Positions 27,223 through 37,093 are shown, counted from the first letter of the stretch. The stretch is DNA of 64,000 nt from Bradyrhizobium erythrophlei (GCF_900129425.1 NZ_LT670817.1:310001-374000), one strand, 5' to 3'. Numbers and translations: made by a program. Notes: a model not told the origin generated them from the letters alone.

Positions 27223-28230
27223 ATGCGTATGAGTTCTCTAAGATGGTCCCGACGCACGTTCGTTCGCGCCTTTGGAGTTGCAACGGTCCTGTCGCCGGCC
27301 ATTCTGCGATCCGAGCAAGCTTGGGCCCAGATAAACAAGTCGGGCGCGGGTGGCCTTGCCCCGCCATCGAACGGCTCGTTTCTGGTGCCGATAATCCGCA
27401 AGCTTGAACTCGACAAAAAGAACGGTCTCGATTTCGACATCAACCTCTACAGCGACCCGAGCACGCTATATTCCGATCTCGCGGCCAGCCGAACCAGTCA
27501 CATCTTTGGCGCGATCTATAACTGCGCCAATTTCTACGTGCGCGGCGTGCCGTTGCAGTTGCTGTTCACGATCTCAACCGCCAATCACGCGTTCGTCTCG
27601 AAGAACCCGGATATCAAAGCCGCCGGCGATCTCAAGGACAAGACCATCGCCGCGACCACGAGTTCGGGATTCTATGGAATGGCGGTGCTGTTCCTCAAGC
27701 AGAATGGGCTCGACCCACGCAAGAACCTTAACATCATCAACGCGCCGCCGTCTTCGGTACAGACGCAATTGCTGGCAGAGAAGGTCGATGCGGGACTGCT
27801 GTTCGATCCGGCTTTGTCGAGTATGCTTTCGCAGGGCTATCACCTTGTTGGCGATATGAATGCCGGGATCCGCGCGGCATTGAAGATGCAAGCCGACGCC
27901 AATGTCTGGTATCTTGGCTGTTACGGGCACAAGGACTGGGTCGCCAGCGATCCGAAGCGGGTCGCTGCGACCCTGAAGATGTGGCAGGACGCCGCGGCAT
28001 TCTACAATGAAAACGCCGCGGAGGCTGACAAACTGATTTCAGAGTTCGCCAAGGTCTCCGTGGATGCCCTGGTACTCAGCCGCAAGCTCAGCATCACCCA
28101 GTTCAAGGTTGCGCCGGCGATCGAAGAAAAGGGCAATCTGGACGCCTTGTTCGGTGGCTTCAAAGAGGTCGGCTTCCTGACCGACGTGCCGGACGCCGCC
28201 ATCTATTATCCCTGGACAAAAAAAACGTGA
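27223..28230 (+). CDS. ABC transporter substrate-binding protein, NMT1/TauA type
   Basis: 335 residues with a twin-arginine signal (SRRTFVRAFGVATVLSPAIL), so it is probably exported folded. The NMT1/THI5-like fold is indicated by the mature segments GLDFDINLYSDPSTLYSDLA, ALFVS-type AFVSKNPDIKAAGDLKDKTI and ATTSSGFYGMAVLFLKQNGL. Ligands of the family are sulfonates, nitrate, pyrimidines or aromatic acids; the downstream flavin monooxygenase would fit an aromatic or sulfonate ligand. A GAAAAGGAGATGCG leader supplies the ribosome-binding site. Confidence 0.88.
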   Translation: MRMSSLRWSRRTFVRAFGVATVLSPAILRSEQAWAQINKSGAGGLAPPSNGSFLVPIIRKLELDKKNGLDFDINLYSDPSTLYSDLAASRTSHIFGAIYNCANFYVRGVPLQLLFTISTANHAFVSKNPDIKAAGDLKDKTIAATTSSGFYGMAVLFLKQNGLDPRKNLNIINAPPSSVQTQLLAEKVDAGLLFDPALSSMLSQGYHLVGDMNAGIRAALKMQADANVWYLGCYGHKDWVASDPKRVAATLKMWQDAAAFYNENAAEADKLISEFAKVSVDALVLSRKLSITQFKVAPAIEEKGNLDALFGGFKEVGFLTDVPDAAIYYPWTKKT

Positions 28231-29120
28231 GCGGCGTTGCCGCGCAAGACGGCCCGGCCGAGCCCGACGCGATCCGCCCACCGGGCGATGCAGTCGCCAT
28301 GGCCGCCATTAGCGGCATTCCTTATGATGCCCTTACCGCAAGGCCGCTGCGCGGGCGCAGCCTGCTGTTGCGAACATTCAGGGCGATCCTGCCGTTTCTG
28401 GTGATCGCCGCAGTGTGGCAGACGGCGTCGCTGTTCACCAAGCCCTATTTGTTTCCGGGGCTTGGCAGTATCGCGAAAAGCTTCTGGACCATTCTGACCA
28501 CCTGGGACCTGCTGTCGCAAGGTCTCGTGACGTGGCTGCGATTGATCGTCGCCGTCAGCGCGTCGCTCGTCATCGGCATTCCGATTGGACTGGCGATGGG
28601 GCTTTCGGCGACCTGTGACGAGCTTCTTCGTCCGGTCGTGAAGTTCATCATGGGTGTTCCGGCGCTGAACTGGGTGATCATCGTCATCATCTGGCTTTCA
28701 ACGACCGAGCTTCGGATCGGCTTCGTGTTGATCGTTCTGTGCACGCCGGTCACGGTGTTCTGCGTCTATGACGGCGTGCGTTCGATCGATCGAAAACTGA
28801 CCGACATGGTGCTGGCATTCGGCGCCAATCCGTTTCAGCACATCCGTCTCTTGCTGTGGCCCTATGTGCAGGCATCCGCCTTCACGGCGGCCAAGCTCAA
28901 TGTTGGCAACGCGGTGCGAACCGTGATCGTTGCCGAACTGGTCGGCGCTCCGCTTGGTATCGGAAAGGAACTCGATCTCGCCAAGAACGTGTTCGATATG
29001 CCGACGGTGCTGGCATGGACCATCTTCCTTGTCATGATGGCGCTGATCATGACCCAGGGCATCGAATACGCCGAGCAGAGAATGCTGCGCTGGCGCGGAG
29101 TGAGCCATGGGAGAATTTGA
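28227..29120 (+). CDS. ABC transporter permease, TauC/SsuC type
   Basis: 297 residues with six membrane helices after a cytosolic N-terminus; the coupling loop is at MVLAFGANPFQHIRLLLWPY. The GTG start overlaps the binding-protein stop (GTGA), indicating translational coupling. With the ATPase downstream it forms a complete importer. Confidence 0.9.
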   Translation: MSGVAAQDGPAEPDAIRPPGDAVAMAAISGIPYDALTARPLRGRSLLLRTFRAILPFLVIAAVWQTASLFTKPYLFPGLGSIAKSFWTILTTWDLLSQGLVTWLRLIVAVSASLVIGIPIGLAMGLSATCDELLRPVVKFIMGVPALNWVIIVIIWLSTTELRIGFVLIVLCTPVTVFCVYDGVRSIDRKLTDMVLAFGANPFQHIRLLLWPYVQASAFTAAKLNVGNAVRTVIVAELVGAPLGIGKELDLAKNVFDMPTVLAWTIFLVMMALIMTQGIEYAEQRMLRWRGVSHGRI

Positions 29121-29919
29121 CATGGACACGAATGCCGCGAGCGTACCGGCAAGGTCGTCGAAGCTCCTCGTCGAGCACGCTCGCAAGAGCTTTCGTCAGG
29201 ACAGTGGCGCCGAGATTTCGGCGATCGCCGATCTCAGTTTTTCGGTCAAAAGCGGCGAATACGTCGCGATCGTCGGCCCGACCGGGGCGGGCAAGTCCGT
29301 TCTGCTCGATTGTCTCTTGGGGCTGAAATTTCTCGACGCGGGTCAAATACGCGTCGATGGACTTCCCGTTGAAAATTTCGTCCGGGAAAAGAAGGGCCAC
29401 ATCACCCGGATATTCCAGGAAGACAGATTGCTGCCCTGGCTGTCGGCCACTGACAACGCCGCGTTTGGCCTGCAGATCCAGGGCGTCTCGCAAGCCGATC
29501 GGCGCAAGCAGGCCGTGCGCTGGCTGGACGCGGTTGGACTTTCGGCCTTCAAGGACGCCTTGCCGAGGGAACTGTCGGGCGGCATGCGACAACGCGTGAA
29601 CATCGCGCGCGCTTTCGCGCCGAACCCAGAGCTGGTCCTGCTGGATGAGGCTTTCAGCGCGCTTGACGACGTCACCGCGTCCCGGCTGCGCCAGGATTTC
29701 AAGGCGCTGGCTCAGTCGCAGCAGACCACGTTTCTGATCGTTACCCACAGCATCGACGAAGCGATCTTTCTGGCCAACAGGATTCTGGTATTCGGCGCCC
29801 CGGCGCGATTGATGGCGGAAATCGCCGTTCCTCCGTTGGCGTGGGAGGATCGCGTGGCATCCGATCGCATCAAGGATGAAGTTCGCTCCCTGATCGTCGC
29901 GGGCGCGCGGCCCGGTTGA
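29107..29919 (+). CDS. ABC transporter ATPase, TauB/SsuB type
   Basis: 270 residues: Walker A GPTGAGKS, Q-loop RIFQEDRLLPWLSA, signature LSGGMRQR, Walker B LVLLDEAFSALD and H-loop IVTHSIDEA. GRLLPW-type sequence after the Q-loop is characteristic of this branch. Two starts (29107 and 29122) are possible; the first overlaps the permease gene. Confidence 0.92.
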   Translation: MGEFDMDTNAASVPARSSKLLVEHARKSFRQDSGAEISAIADLSFSVKSGEYVAIVGPTGAGKSVLLDCLLGLKFLDAGQIRVDGLPVENFVREKKGHITRIFQEDRLLPWLSATDNAAFGLQIQGVSQADRRKQAVRWLDAVGLSAFKDALPRELSGGMRQRVNIARAFAPNPELVLLDEAFSALDDVTASRLRQDFKALAQSQQTTFLIVTHSIDEAIFLANRILVFGAPARLMAEIAVPPLAWEDRVASDRIKDEVRSLIVAGARPG

Positions 29920-29954
29920 CGGCAACCACTATATATTCAGGCAAGAGAAAAAAT

Positions 29955-31151
29955 ATGATCGAAGATCGTGTGTTGATTGCGGGGGCAGGACCCGTGGGTC
30001 TGGTTGCCGCGGCTCAGCTGGTGCGCCAGGGAATTCCCGTCACGGTGTTCGAGGCTGGCAACGACCTCAGTGGTGAATCCAGAGCATCGACATTCCATCC
30101 GCCGACCCTCGACATGCTCGATGAGCTTGGCGTTGCACGTCAGCTCATCGATGAAGGCCTGAAGGCTCCCAAGCTTCAATATCGCTCAAAGAAGGATGGC
30201 GTGATCGCGCAGTTCGATTTCGGCGAAATCTCGGACCGGACCAAGCATCCCTATCGGGTGCAAAGCGAGCAATTCAAACTGACGCGAATATTGCTGGCGC
30301 ATCTGCGCAACGACAGTCATTTCCGAATCGAGTTCGGGGCGCGGCTTAGGAGTGTTCAGCAGGACGATGATGGCGTACAGGTGTCGGTGCGGGTCGACGA
30401 CAGGGAGGCGATCCGGACCGGCCGCTGGCTGATCGGCGCCGATGGCGCGAGGAGCGAAGTGCGTCGTTCGCTCGGCGTCGAATTCGAAGGCTTCACCTGG
30501 CCGGAACGCTTTTTGGTGTTGAGCACGCCGTTCGATTTCGATGCGGTCATTCCCGACCTGGTTTCGGTCAATTATGTCGCCGATCCGGAGTGCTGGCAGT
30601 TTTTGCTGCGGATACCCGGCATGTGGCGGGTCATGTTTCCGGTACCGCAGAACGTCGGCGACGAGGCGGCATTGAGCCCTGAATTCGGGCAATCACTGCT
30701 GGCGCGCGTCGTGGCCGGCGTCAAGCCTTTCGATATCCTGCATACAACCCTCTATCGGGTGCATCAGCGCGTCGCCAAGCAGTTCAGGGTAGGTCGCGCC
30801 TTCCTGGCCGGCGACGCCGCGCACATCAACAATCCGCTCGGCGGCATGGGGATGAACGGCGGCATCCACGATGCCGTGAACCTCACATCGCGGCTGGCTG
30901 CGGTCTACAGCGGACAGGCCACGGACCACGACCTCGACCGTTACGACGCGCAGCGCCGACTGGTGACGCTGGAGAGCGTTCAGACCCAGACGATTCAGAA
31001 CAAACGTGATCTCGAGGCAAAGGACGAAGAAAGCCAGGTCGAATTTCGTGATCGCCTTAGGGGGATCGCGGCAGATCCCGATGCACGCAAAATCTACCTA
31101 GAACGCGTTTCAATGATAGCGAGCTTGCGGCGTGCCGGCGAACTCGGCTGA
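29955..31151 (+). CDS. FAD-dependent monooxygenase (PHBH-type fold)
   Basis: 398 residues from the ATG at 29955. Rossmann GAGPVG (10-15), the DG motif LIGADGARSEVRRSLG, and GD motif FLAGDAAHINNPLGGMGMNG identify a class A flavoprotein hydroxylase that uses NAD(P)H and O2, typically on phenolic or related substrates. The C-terminus is short, lacking the thioredoxin-like domain of larger phenol hydroxylases. It sits directly behind an importer and before a DUF2848 gene, so it probably starts breakdown of the imported compound. Confidence 0.9.
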   Translation: MIEDRVLIAGAGPVGLVAAAQLVRQGIPVTVFEAGNDLSGESRASTFHPPTLDMLDELGVARQLIDEGLKAPKLQYRSKKDGVIAQFDFGEISDRTKHPYRVQSEQFKLTRILLAHLRNDSHFRIEFGARLRSVQQDDDGVQVSVRVDDREAIRTGRWLIGADGARSEVRRSLGVEFEGFTWPERFLVLSTPFDFDAVIPDLVSVNYVADPECWQFLLRIPGMWRVMFPVPQNVGDEAALSPEFGQSLLARVVAGVKPFDILHTTLYRVHQRVAKQFRVGRAFLAGDAAHINNPLGGMGMNGGIHDAVNLTSRLAAVYSGQATDHDLDRYDAQRRLVTLESVQTQTIQNKRDLEAKDEESQVEFRDRLRGIAADPDARKIYLERVSMIASLRRAGELG

Positions 31152-31184
31152 AGAATCGATCCAATGAAAACCGCAGGAAATATC

Positions 31185-31877
31185 ATGCCTACTCATTCCC
31201 TCTCCCTTTCTTTCGCCAGCCGCAACGCGGAAGAGGGCGTTGTCGCTGCGATCGGGGTGTGTGTCATCGCCGGTTGGACCGGTCGCGATGCGGTTGCGCT
31301 CGAAAAGCATATCGTCGAACTGGAGGCGCTCGGTGTGAAAAGGCCGGCCTCGACACCGATTTTCTATCGGGCAAGCAAGCAGCGGCTGCTGATCACCGAT
31401 CAGATCGAGGCTGTCGGCAACGCGTCGAGCGGCGAGGTCGAATACGTCGTGCTGCAATATCGCGGCAAGCTCTGGGTCGGCGTCGGGTCGGATCATACCG
31501 ATCGCGAGGTGGAAACCTACGGTGTCACCGTATCGAAGCAGATGTGCGACAAGCCGATCGCGCCGGTGTTCTGGGCGTTCGAAGACGTTGAAGATCACTG
31601 GGACAAGCTGATTCTCCGCTCTTTCATCACCGCCGGCGGCAACAGGCAGCTCTACCAGGAAGGCACGCTGGACAAGATGTTGGCGCCAAAGGACCTGATT
31701 CGCCGGTATACCGGCGGTGACCATCTGGCGGAGGGGACGATGTTGTTCGGTGGAACGTTCAGTGCCATCGGTGGAATCCGGCCGGCCCCGCGTTTTGATT
31801 TCGAGATCGTCGATGATGTCATTGGCCGGAAGATCAGCCATGGCTATGATATCGTGTCGCTGCCGATCGCGGGCTGA
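31185..31877 (+). CDS. DUF2848 family protein
   Basis: 230 residues from the ATG at 31185, chosen because AGGAA lies at proper spacing; an ATG 21 nt upstream is less supported. Family-like segments are RPASTPIFYRAS, LWVGVGSDHTDREVETYGVT and KQMCDKPIAP. DUF2848 proteins have no established reaction; they recur beside oxygenases and ABC transporters. Position suggests a hydrolase or isomerase step after the monooxygenase. The GntR gene follows after 9 bp. Confidence 0.8.
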   Translation: MPTHSLSLSFASRNAEEGVVAAIGVCVIAGWTGRDAVALEKHIVELEALGVKRPASTPIFYRASKQRLLITDQIEAVGNASSGEVEYVVLQYRGKLWVGVGSDHTDREVETYGVTVSKQMCDKPIAPVFWAFEDVEDHWDKLILRSFITAGGNRQLYQEGTLDKMLAPKDLIRRYTGGDHLAEGTMLFGGTFSAIGGIRPAPRFDFEIVDDVIGRKISHGYDIVSLPIAG

Positions 31878-31886
31878 GGGCGACAG

Positions 31887-32567
31887 ATGAACCAGATCAC
31901 GCGGCCGCGCAAGGACCGTGCGGTCGAACCGGTTCTGGCGGGATCCTTGAAGGACCAGGCCTATGAGGCGATCAAGCATCGCATCATCACCTGTGTATTC
32001 AAGCCGGGTCAGGAATTAAGCGAAAACGCGGTCGCCCGCCTGCTCAAGATCGGGAGGACGCCCGTTCACCAGGCCTTCGACCGGCTGAATACGGAAGGTC
32101 TTGTCGACGTTCAGCCGCGCAAGGGCGTCGTGGTTCGGCCTATCAATCTCAACGAAGTCATCGAAATCATCGAGATCCGGCTTCGCAACGAAACATTTGC
32201 GGTTCGTCTCGCTGCGGAGCGGGCCAGCTCCGCCGAGATCGTGGCGATACACGACGTCTTGGCGAAGGCAGGCGGCGCAGTTGCGGCCGGCAAGGTCGAG
32301 ACCATGATGTTGCTGGATCGGGAGTTCCATCGGTTAATCGCGCGCGCCGCGCACAACACGGTGCTTGCGGATATTCTCTTGAAGCTTCACGAACGCTCGT
32401 TGCGATTGTGGATCATTTCGCTGGCGGCGCCAGATCATCAGGGCAGTGTCAACGATCAGCACCACAAGATTTTTCAGGCGATCAGCCACCGCGACGTGGA
32501 GGCTGCCGAGAACGCGATGCGCGCCCACATCGATTCATTCCGGCGCAATGTCTTGCGCAACCTGTAG
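31887..32567 (+). CDS. GntR-family regulator, FadR subfamily
   Basis: 226 residues with an N-terminal winged helix (ELSENAVARLLKIGRTPVHQ, then FDRLNTEGLVDVQPRKGVVV) and a C-terminal all-helical FCD ligand domain (EIRLRNETFAVRLAAERAS to DVEAAENAMRAHIDSF). It is the last gene of the importer-monooxygenase operon and is the likely local, substrate-responsive regulator. The repeated TGAAATATCAG upstream of the operon is a candidate site. Confidence 0.92.
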   Translation: MNQITRPRKDRAVEPVLAGSLKDQAYEAIKHRIITCVFKPGQELSENAVARLLKIGRTPVHQAFDRLNTEGLVDVQPRKGVVVRPINLNEVIEIIEIRLRNETFAVRLAAERASSAEIVAIHDVLAKAGGAVAAGKVETMMLLDREFHRLIARAAHNTVLADILLKLHERSLRLWIISLAAPDHQGSVNDQHHKIFQAISHRDVEAAENAMRAHIDSFRRNVLRNL

Positions 32568-32805
32568 GGCGCAAGGGGGCGCCTGGCCGGTAAATAATGG
32601 CGGGACGAAAAGCGGCGAGGGCCGACCGCTCAAGTCGGCTCTGCACGATGACCCGGCGCTCGTCCTCCCTGGTGGGGCCTCCGGCTGCGGCCACCGAGGG
32701 GACTTGGGGCTGCGTATGGCCTCTGGCGCATCGTCAATTGACAACTACAGTCCAGATCGGATTACCTTCAGGAAATGACGTCCCACAACGCGCTAGGGGG
32801 TGCTC

Positions 32806-33762
32806 ATGCCCAATGCTTCGGCCTATGTCCCCCGTGGGGTTATTCCGGCGGTGTTGCTGCCATTCGACAACGACCTCACCATTGACGAAACAAGCTTTCG
32901 CAAGCACCTGCGCGACATCAGCGCTACCCCAGGCATTTCTGCCATCACTGTCAACGCGCATTCGACCGAGGTGGCCTCCTGCACCTCTGACGAACAACGC
33001 CGCGTACTCGACATTGCAGGGGACGAAGTTGGCGAGCGCATACCGATCGTCAACGGCATATGGGCCGATGGCAGTCTGGAAGCTGCGCGTATCGCTCGCA
33101 TGGCTGGGCAAAGCGGGGCGTCGGCGCTGCTGGTGTTTCCTCCCGCCCCCTTCGCGCTTGGCCAATCTCCGGAAATGGCGCTGGCGCACTTCAGGCGCAT
33201 CGCGGACGCTACCGACCTGCCGCTGATCGTGTTTCAATATCCGCTGGCGACCGGACAAGGCTATCCGAAGGACACGCTGCTGCGCCTGTGTCACGAGGTG
33301 CCATCGATATGCGCCATCAAGGACTGGATCGGCAATGTGCCTCACCATGAATGGCATATCCGCACACTGCAGAACCTGCCGCGGCCCGTGCACGTATTGA
33401 CGACGCACAGTTCGTGGCTGTTTTCATCGCTGGTGCTCGGCTGCAACGGATTGCTATCCGGCAGCGGCAGCGTCATCCCGGATCTGCAAGCGCAATTGTT
33501 CAAGGCCGTCCAGACCGATAATCTTGCGGAAGCTAGGCGCCTGAACGATCGCATCGAACCGCTGGCCCGCTGTTTCTACGCGGAGCCGTGGGCCAACATG
33601 CATAACCGCATGAAGGAAGCACTGATGCTGCTTGGGAGGCTACCGCGCGCCGTCGTGCGACCGCCGCTCGTCAAGCTTGGCAGCGCCGAAGTCGCGCGGG
33701 TGCGACAGGCACTGGTGGAATCCGGTCTGATCGACAAGATGACCAACAGCACTGCCGCTTAG
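32806..33762 (+). CDS. Dihydrodipicolinate synthase/N-acetylneuraminate lyase family protein
   Basis: 318 residues, a TIM-barrel Schiff-base aldolase. The catalytic Lys172 is in ICAIKDWIG and Tyr145 in VFQYPL. The substrate-carboxylate loop, usually GTTGE, is AHSTE (51-55) here, so the substrate is not pyruvate plus aspartate semialdehyde; a lyase or dehydratase acting on a keto acid is more likely. The ATG at 32806 follows AGGGGG; a start two codons earlier is possible. It leads the branched-chain-type importer genes and may process their substrate. Confidence 0.88.
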   Translation: MPNASAYVPRGVIPAVLLPFDNDLTIDETSFRKHLRDISATPGISAITVNAHSTEVASCTSDEQRRVLDIAGDEVGERIPIVNGIWADGSLEAARIARMAGQSGASALLVFPPAPFALGQSPEMALAHFRRIADATDLPLIVFQYPLATGQGYPKDTLLRLCHEVPSICAIKDWIGNVPHHEWHIRTLQNLPRPVHVLTTHSSWLFSSLVLGCNGLLSGSGSVIPDLQAQLFKAVQTDNLAEARRLNDRIEPLARCFYAEPWANMHNRMKEALMLLGRLPRAVVRPPLVKLGSAEVARVRQALVESGLIDKMTNSTAA

Positions 33763-33845
33763 GTGGTGCCATTTCGTGTAAGGGATGTGTATTTGGGAGT
33801 GAAGCTAAAAACGCCCAAAACGGGCTCGCACGGGGAGGAGTGACA

Positions 33846-35168
33846 ATGTTTAATCGAGAAAGCTCGCTTGGGGGCGCGCTGGAGTCGTTTTGGCTATTGG
33901 TTTCAATGCTGGGCGTTGCGATCGTTCCCGCCCAGGCACAGAACGCTCCGTCACCCGCTACGACAATAAAGCTTGGCATCGTCAGCTTCCTGACCGGACC
34001 GGCCGCCGCGCCGTTCGGCATCCCCGGACGCAACGGCGCCGAGGTCATGATCGAGGCCATGAACGCCGGAAAGGTGCCGGCGCCCTTCGACAAGGTCGGG
34101 TTCGGCGGCAGTAACGTCGAAGCAAAGTATATCGATGAAACGGGTTCCGCGGCCAACGTCGTCACTGAATTCCGTAACCTCGTGCAACGCGACCAAGTGG
34201 ATGCCGTAATCGGCTATGTCTCCTCGGGCAACTGCCTTGCGGTCACGCCGGTCGCCGAGGAGCTAAAAGCGATCACCGTGTTCTACGATTGCGGGACGCC
34301 TCGCATCTTCGAGGAAAAGCCGCGCGCCTACGTATTCCGCGTCAGCCCGCAATCGACCATGGATAACGTCGCCGCCGCCCGCTACTTGCTGGCCAAAAAG
34401 CCGGATATCATCAGCTATTCCGGCATCAACCAGAACTACGCTTGGGGCCAGGATTCCTGGCGGGACTTCTCCAGCGCGATGCAAGTGCTTGCGCAAAAAG
34501 TGACCGTGGACAAATCGCTTTTTCCAAAACTATTTGCGGGCGAATACGGCGCGGAGATTTCGACGCTCCTGACGTCAAAATCGCAGGTGCTGCACACGAG
34601 CTTCTATGATGGCGATCTCGAAGCGTTTCTCTATCAGGAGCAGGCGCGCGCGCTGGACAAGCGCATGACGATCCTCGCTACGACCGGCGAAGCCGCAATG
34701 TGGCGCCTGCGCGACAAGATGCCCGACGGCACTCTCATCGGCGCCCGCGGCCCGCACGGTCCGCTCGCGCCCGACACCGAATTGAACCGCTGGTTCAAGA
34801 AGATCTATTCCGACCGCTACAGCATTCCGCCGACCTATCCCTCATATCAAATGGCAATGTCGCTGCTCGGCCTGAAACTGGCCTACGAAAAGGCCAAGAA
34901 GGGCGACGCGAAGCCGACCTCCGACGAAGTGGCGGCTGCGTTCAAGGGCATCGAGTTCGAAGGCCCCTCAGGCCTGGTCAAGCTCGCCATCGGCGACGGG
35001 CACCAAGGCATCTCGGAGACGGCTTACGGCACCTATCGCTTCAACAAGGAGAAGAACGAGCCCGAAATCGTCGACGTCATGCGCTTTCCCGCCGAGTGCG
35101 TGAACCCTCCGGCCGGCGTCAATGCCGATGACTGGATCAAGGACGGCATGAAAGGTGCGAAGTGCTGA
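33846..35168 (+). CDS. ABC transporter substrate-binding protein, LivJ/branched-chain type
   Basis: 440 residues; signal peptide ending VAIVPAQAQ. Peripla_BP_6 features are TIKLGIVSFLTGPAAAPFGI, VDAVIGYVSSGNCLAVTPVA and the late PTYPSYQMAMSLLGLKLAYE. The length suits larger ligands such as aromatic acids as well as amino acids. GGGGAGGAG precedes the ATG at 33846. It is followed directly by both permeases and both ATPases. Confidence 0.9.
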   Translation: MFNRESSLGGALESFWLLVSMLGVAIVPAQAQNAPSPATTIKLGIVSFLTGPAAAPFGIPGRNGAEVMIEAMNAGKVPAPFDKVGFGGSNVEAKYIDETGSAANVVTEFRNLVQRDQVDAVIGYVSSGNCLAVTPVAEELKAITVFYDCGTPRIFEEKPRAYVFRVSPQSTMDNVAAARYLLAKKPDIISYSGINQNYAWGQDSWRDFSSAMQVLAQKVTVDKSLFPKLFAGEYGAEISTLLTSKSQVLHTSFYDGDLEAFLYQEQARALDKRMTILATTGEAAMWRLRDKMPDGTLIGARGPHGPLAPDTELNRWFKKIYSDRYSIPPTYPSYQMAMSLLGLKLAYEKAKKGDAKPTSDEVAAAFKGIEFEGPSGLVKLAIGDGHQGISETAYGTYRFNKEKNEPEIVDVMRFPAECVNPPAGVNADDWIKDGMKGAKC

Positions 35169-35244
35169 GGAGCGTCCGGTCAGCTTGTCGTCGCGTGACG
35201 AACTACGTCCCCGCGACGACCGATTCTCCGATCAGGAAATTTCG

Positions 35245-36141
35245 GTGCTGACCGCTTTCGCTATTCTGATCGACGGGTTGGTCTACGCGGCCTACCTGTT
35301 CATTGTTGCTATCGGGTTGACGCTGATCTTCGGCGTGATGAAGATACTGAATGTCGCGCATGGCTCGTTTTACACATTCGGCGCCTACGGCGCGGCGACC
35401 GCCATCGGCATCTATTTTGATCGTGGCTTGCCTGACGCCGGCGGATTTCTGCTGATGGCTGTTTTTGCCATGGTCCTTGGGCTCGCGCTTGGGCTCATTC
35501 TTGAGCGCTGCGTCATGCGATTGGTATATGGCAGGGACGAAGTGGTGATGGTGCTGGTGACCTACGCCGCTTTTCTGATCCTCGAAGACGTCGTCATCTT
35601 GGTTTGGGGTCCGGGTTCCTACGCGACATATCAGCCGCTGCTCGCAGCCGGCAATACGGAAGTAGGTGAACTCATATTGTCGAATTACGATCTCGGTCTG
35701 ATCGCGGTCGCGGGATTGCTCGCCGCGGCATCCTACTGGGCGCTGAAATTCACCCGCTACGGACGACTGCTGACCGTCGTGATTTTCGATCGCGAAACCG
35801 CTGCAGCGTTCGGCATCAATGTCACGACCGTTTATACCGTGACATTCGTGATCGGCGCGATGCTCGGTGCGCTCGGAGGGGCGATTATGGCGCCGAAGAT
35901 CGCGGTGACGCTCGGCATCGGTGTCGAAGTGATCGTGCTCGCCTTCGCCGTGGTGGCCATTGGCGGCATGGGATCGATCGAAGGCGCGCTCGTCGGGGCA
36001 TTGATCGTCGGGATATGCCGCGCTGCCGCAGTGCATCTGGTGCCGCAAGTCGAATTGTTCGTTATTTATGGCGTCATGGCACTCGTGCTCATGATCCGGC
36101 CTTACGGCCTATTCGTGCGCGCTCAACCGAGAAAAATATGA
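35245..36141 (+). CDS. Branched-chain-type ABC permease (LivH-like)
   Basis: 298 residues from the GTG at 35245 (AGGA upstream; N-terminus MLTAFAILIDGLVYAAYLFI as expected). An in-frame GTG at 35155 would add 30 polar residues and overlap the previous gene. Hallmarks are GLTLIFGVMKILNVAHGSFY and the late AFAVVAIGGMGSIEGALVGA. Eight or so membrane helices. Confidence 0.9.
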   Translation: MLTAFAILIDGLVYAAYLFIVAIGLTLIFGVMKILNVAHGSFYTFGAYGAATAIGIYFDRGLPDAGGFLLMAVFAMVLGLALGLILERCVMRLVYGRDEVVMVLVTYAAFLILEDVVILVWGPGSYATYQPLLAAGNTEVGELILSNYDLGLIAVAGLLAAASYWALKFTRYGRLLTVVIFDRETAAAFGINVTTVYTVTFVIGAMLGALGGAIMAPKIAVTLGIGVEVIVLAFAVVAIGGMGSIEGALVGALIVGICRAAAVHLVPQVELFVIYGVMALVLMIRPYGLFVRAQPRKI

Positions 36142-36142
36142 G

Positions 36143-37093
36143 ATGGCTCAGCACGGCCTGATCGCAGCAAGTTTGGCCTTGCTGGCGGCAGCCGCCGCAG
36201 CATTCGTGCTGCCGGACTGGATTATCTCGCTCGCCACTATCGCTTTTGCCAATGGTTTGGTCGTATTGGGCTTGATCGTGTTGTGGAGGGCCGGCCTCGT
36301 CTCATTCGGACAAGCGCTGTATTACTGCATCGGCGCCTATGCCGTGGCGCTCGTCGGCCGCGGGACCGGCGTGACCGATGCCTTGATACTGGTGTTGATT
36401 GGCGGCGCCTCAGCCGGGCTGGTCTCCTTCGTGGTGGGCTTCCTGATGGCGCGCTACCGCGAAATCTTCTTCGCGATGCTCAGCCTGGCGCTGTCCATGA
36501 TCCTTTACGGGGTGCTTGTAAAATCCGAGTCGTTCGGCTCGACCGACGGCTTCAGCGTGGTCGCGCCGACCTTTTTCGGCTATGCGCCGCACCAGGACAA
36601 TCTCCTGGTGGCGCTCTACTTGCTGGTGCTCGCCGTCTGCGCAATCGCGGCTTTCCTGGTCGATGCTTACTTCCGCTCACTGTCCGGCGCACTGGCGATT
36701 CCTGTGCGTGACAACGAAATTCGCGTCGAATTTCTTGGCATGTCGGTGTCGCGGCTGATTCATACCAAGCTTGTGATCGGCGGCTTGCTGGGTGGCATGG
36801 GTGGCGCGCTCGCCGCGCTCGCGGTCGGCCATGTCGATCCGAACATGTCCTATTGGACGACCTCCGGCGAATTCGTATTTATTACCATCCTTTCCGGCGC
36901 TGGATCGGTCGTCCCGGCGTTCGTCGGATCGCTGGCGTTCGAGTCGTTGCGCTCGTTCGCATTCGCCGTGCTTCCGCAGCTTTGGCAGATGCTGCTCGGC
37001 TCGGCGCTGCTGCTCACCATTCTGTTCCTGCCCCAGGGACTGGGCTCATTGATCATGCGGCTGCGCTGGCGCCGCAAAGCGAAGGCGCCATGA
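36143..37093 (+). CDS. Branched-chain-type ABC permease (LivM-like)
   Basis: 316 residues, second membrane subunit. LVSFGQALYYCIGAYAVAL, RYREIFFAMLSLALSMILYG and AIPVRDNEIRVEFLGMSVSR are LivM signatures, the last being the coupling loop. It starts one base after the LivH-like stop and overlaps the next gene by 4 bp. Confidence 0.92.
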   Translation: MAQHGLIAASLALLAAAAAAFVLPDWIISLATIAFANGLVVLGLIVLWRAGLVSFGQALYYCIGAYAVALVGRGTGVTDALILVLIGGASAGLVSFVVGFLMARYREIFFAMLSLALSMILYGVLVKSESFGSTDGFSVVAPTFFGYAPHQDNLLVALYLLVLAVCAIAAFLVDAYFRSLSGALAIPVRDNEIRVEFLGMSVSRLIHTKLVIGGLLGGMGGALAALAVGHVDPNMSYWTTSGEFVFITILSGAGSVVPAFVGSLAFESLRSFAFAVLPQLWQMLLGSALLLTILFLPQGLGSLIMRLRWRRKAKAP

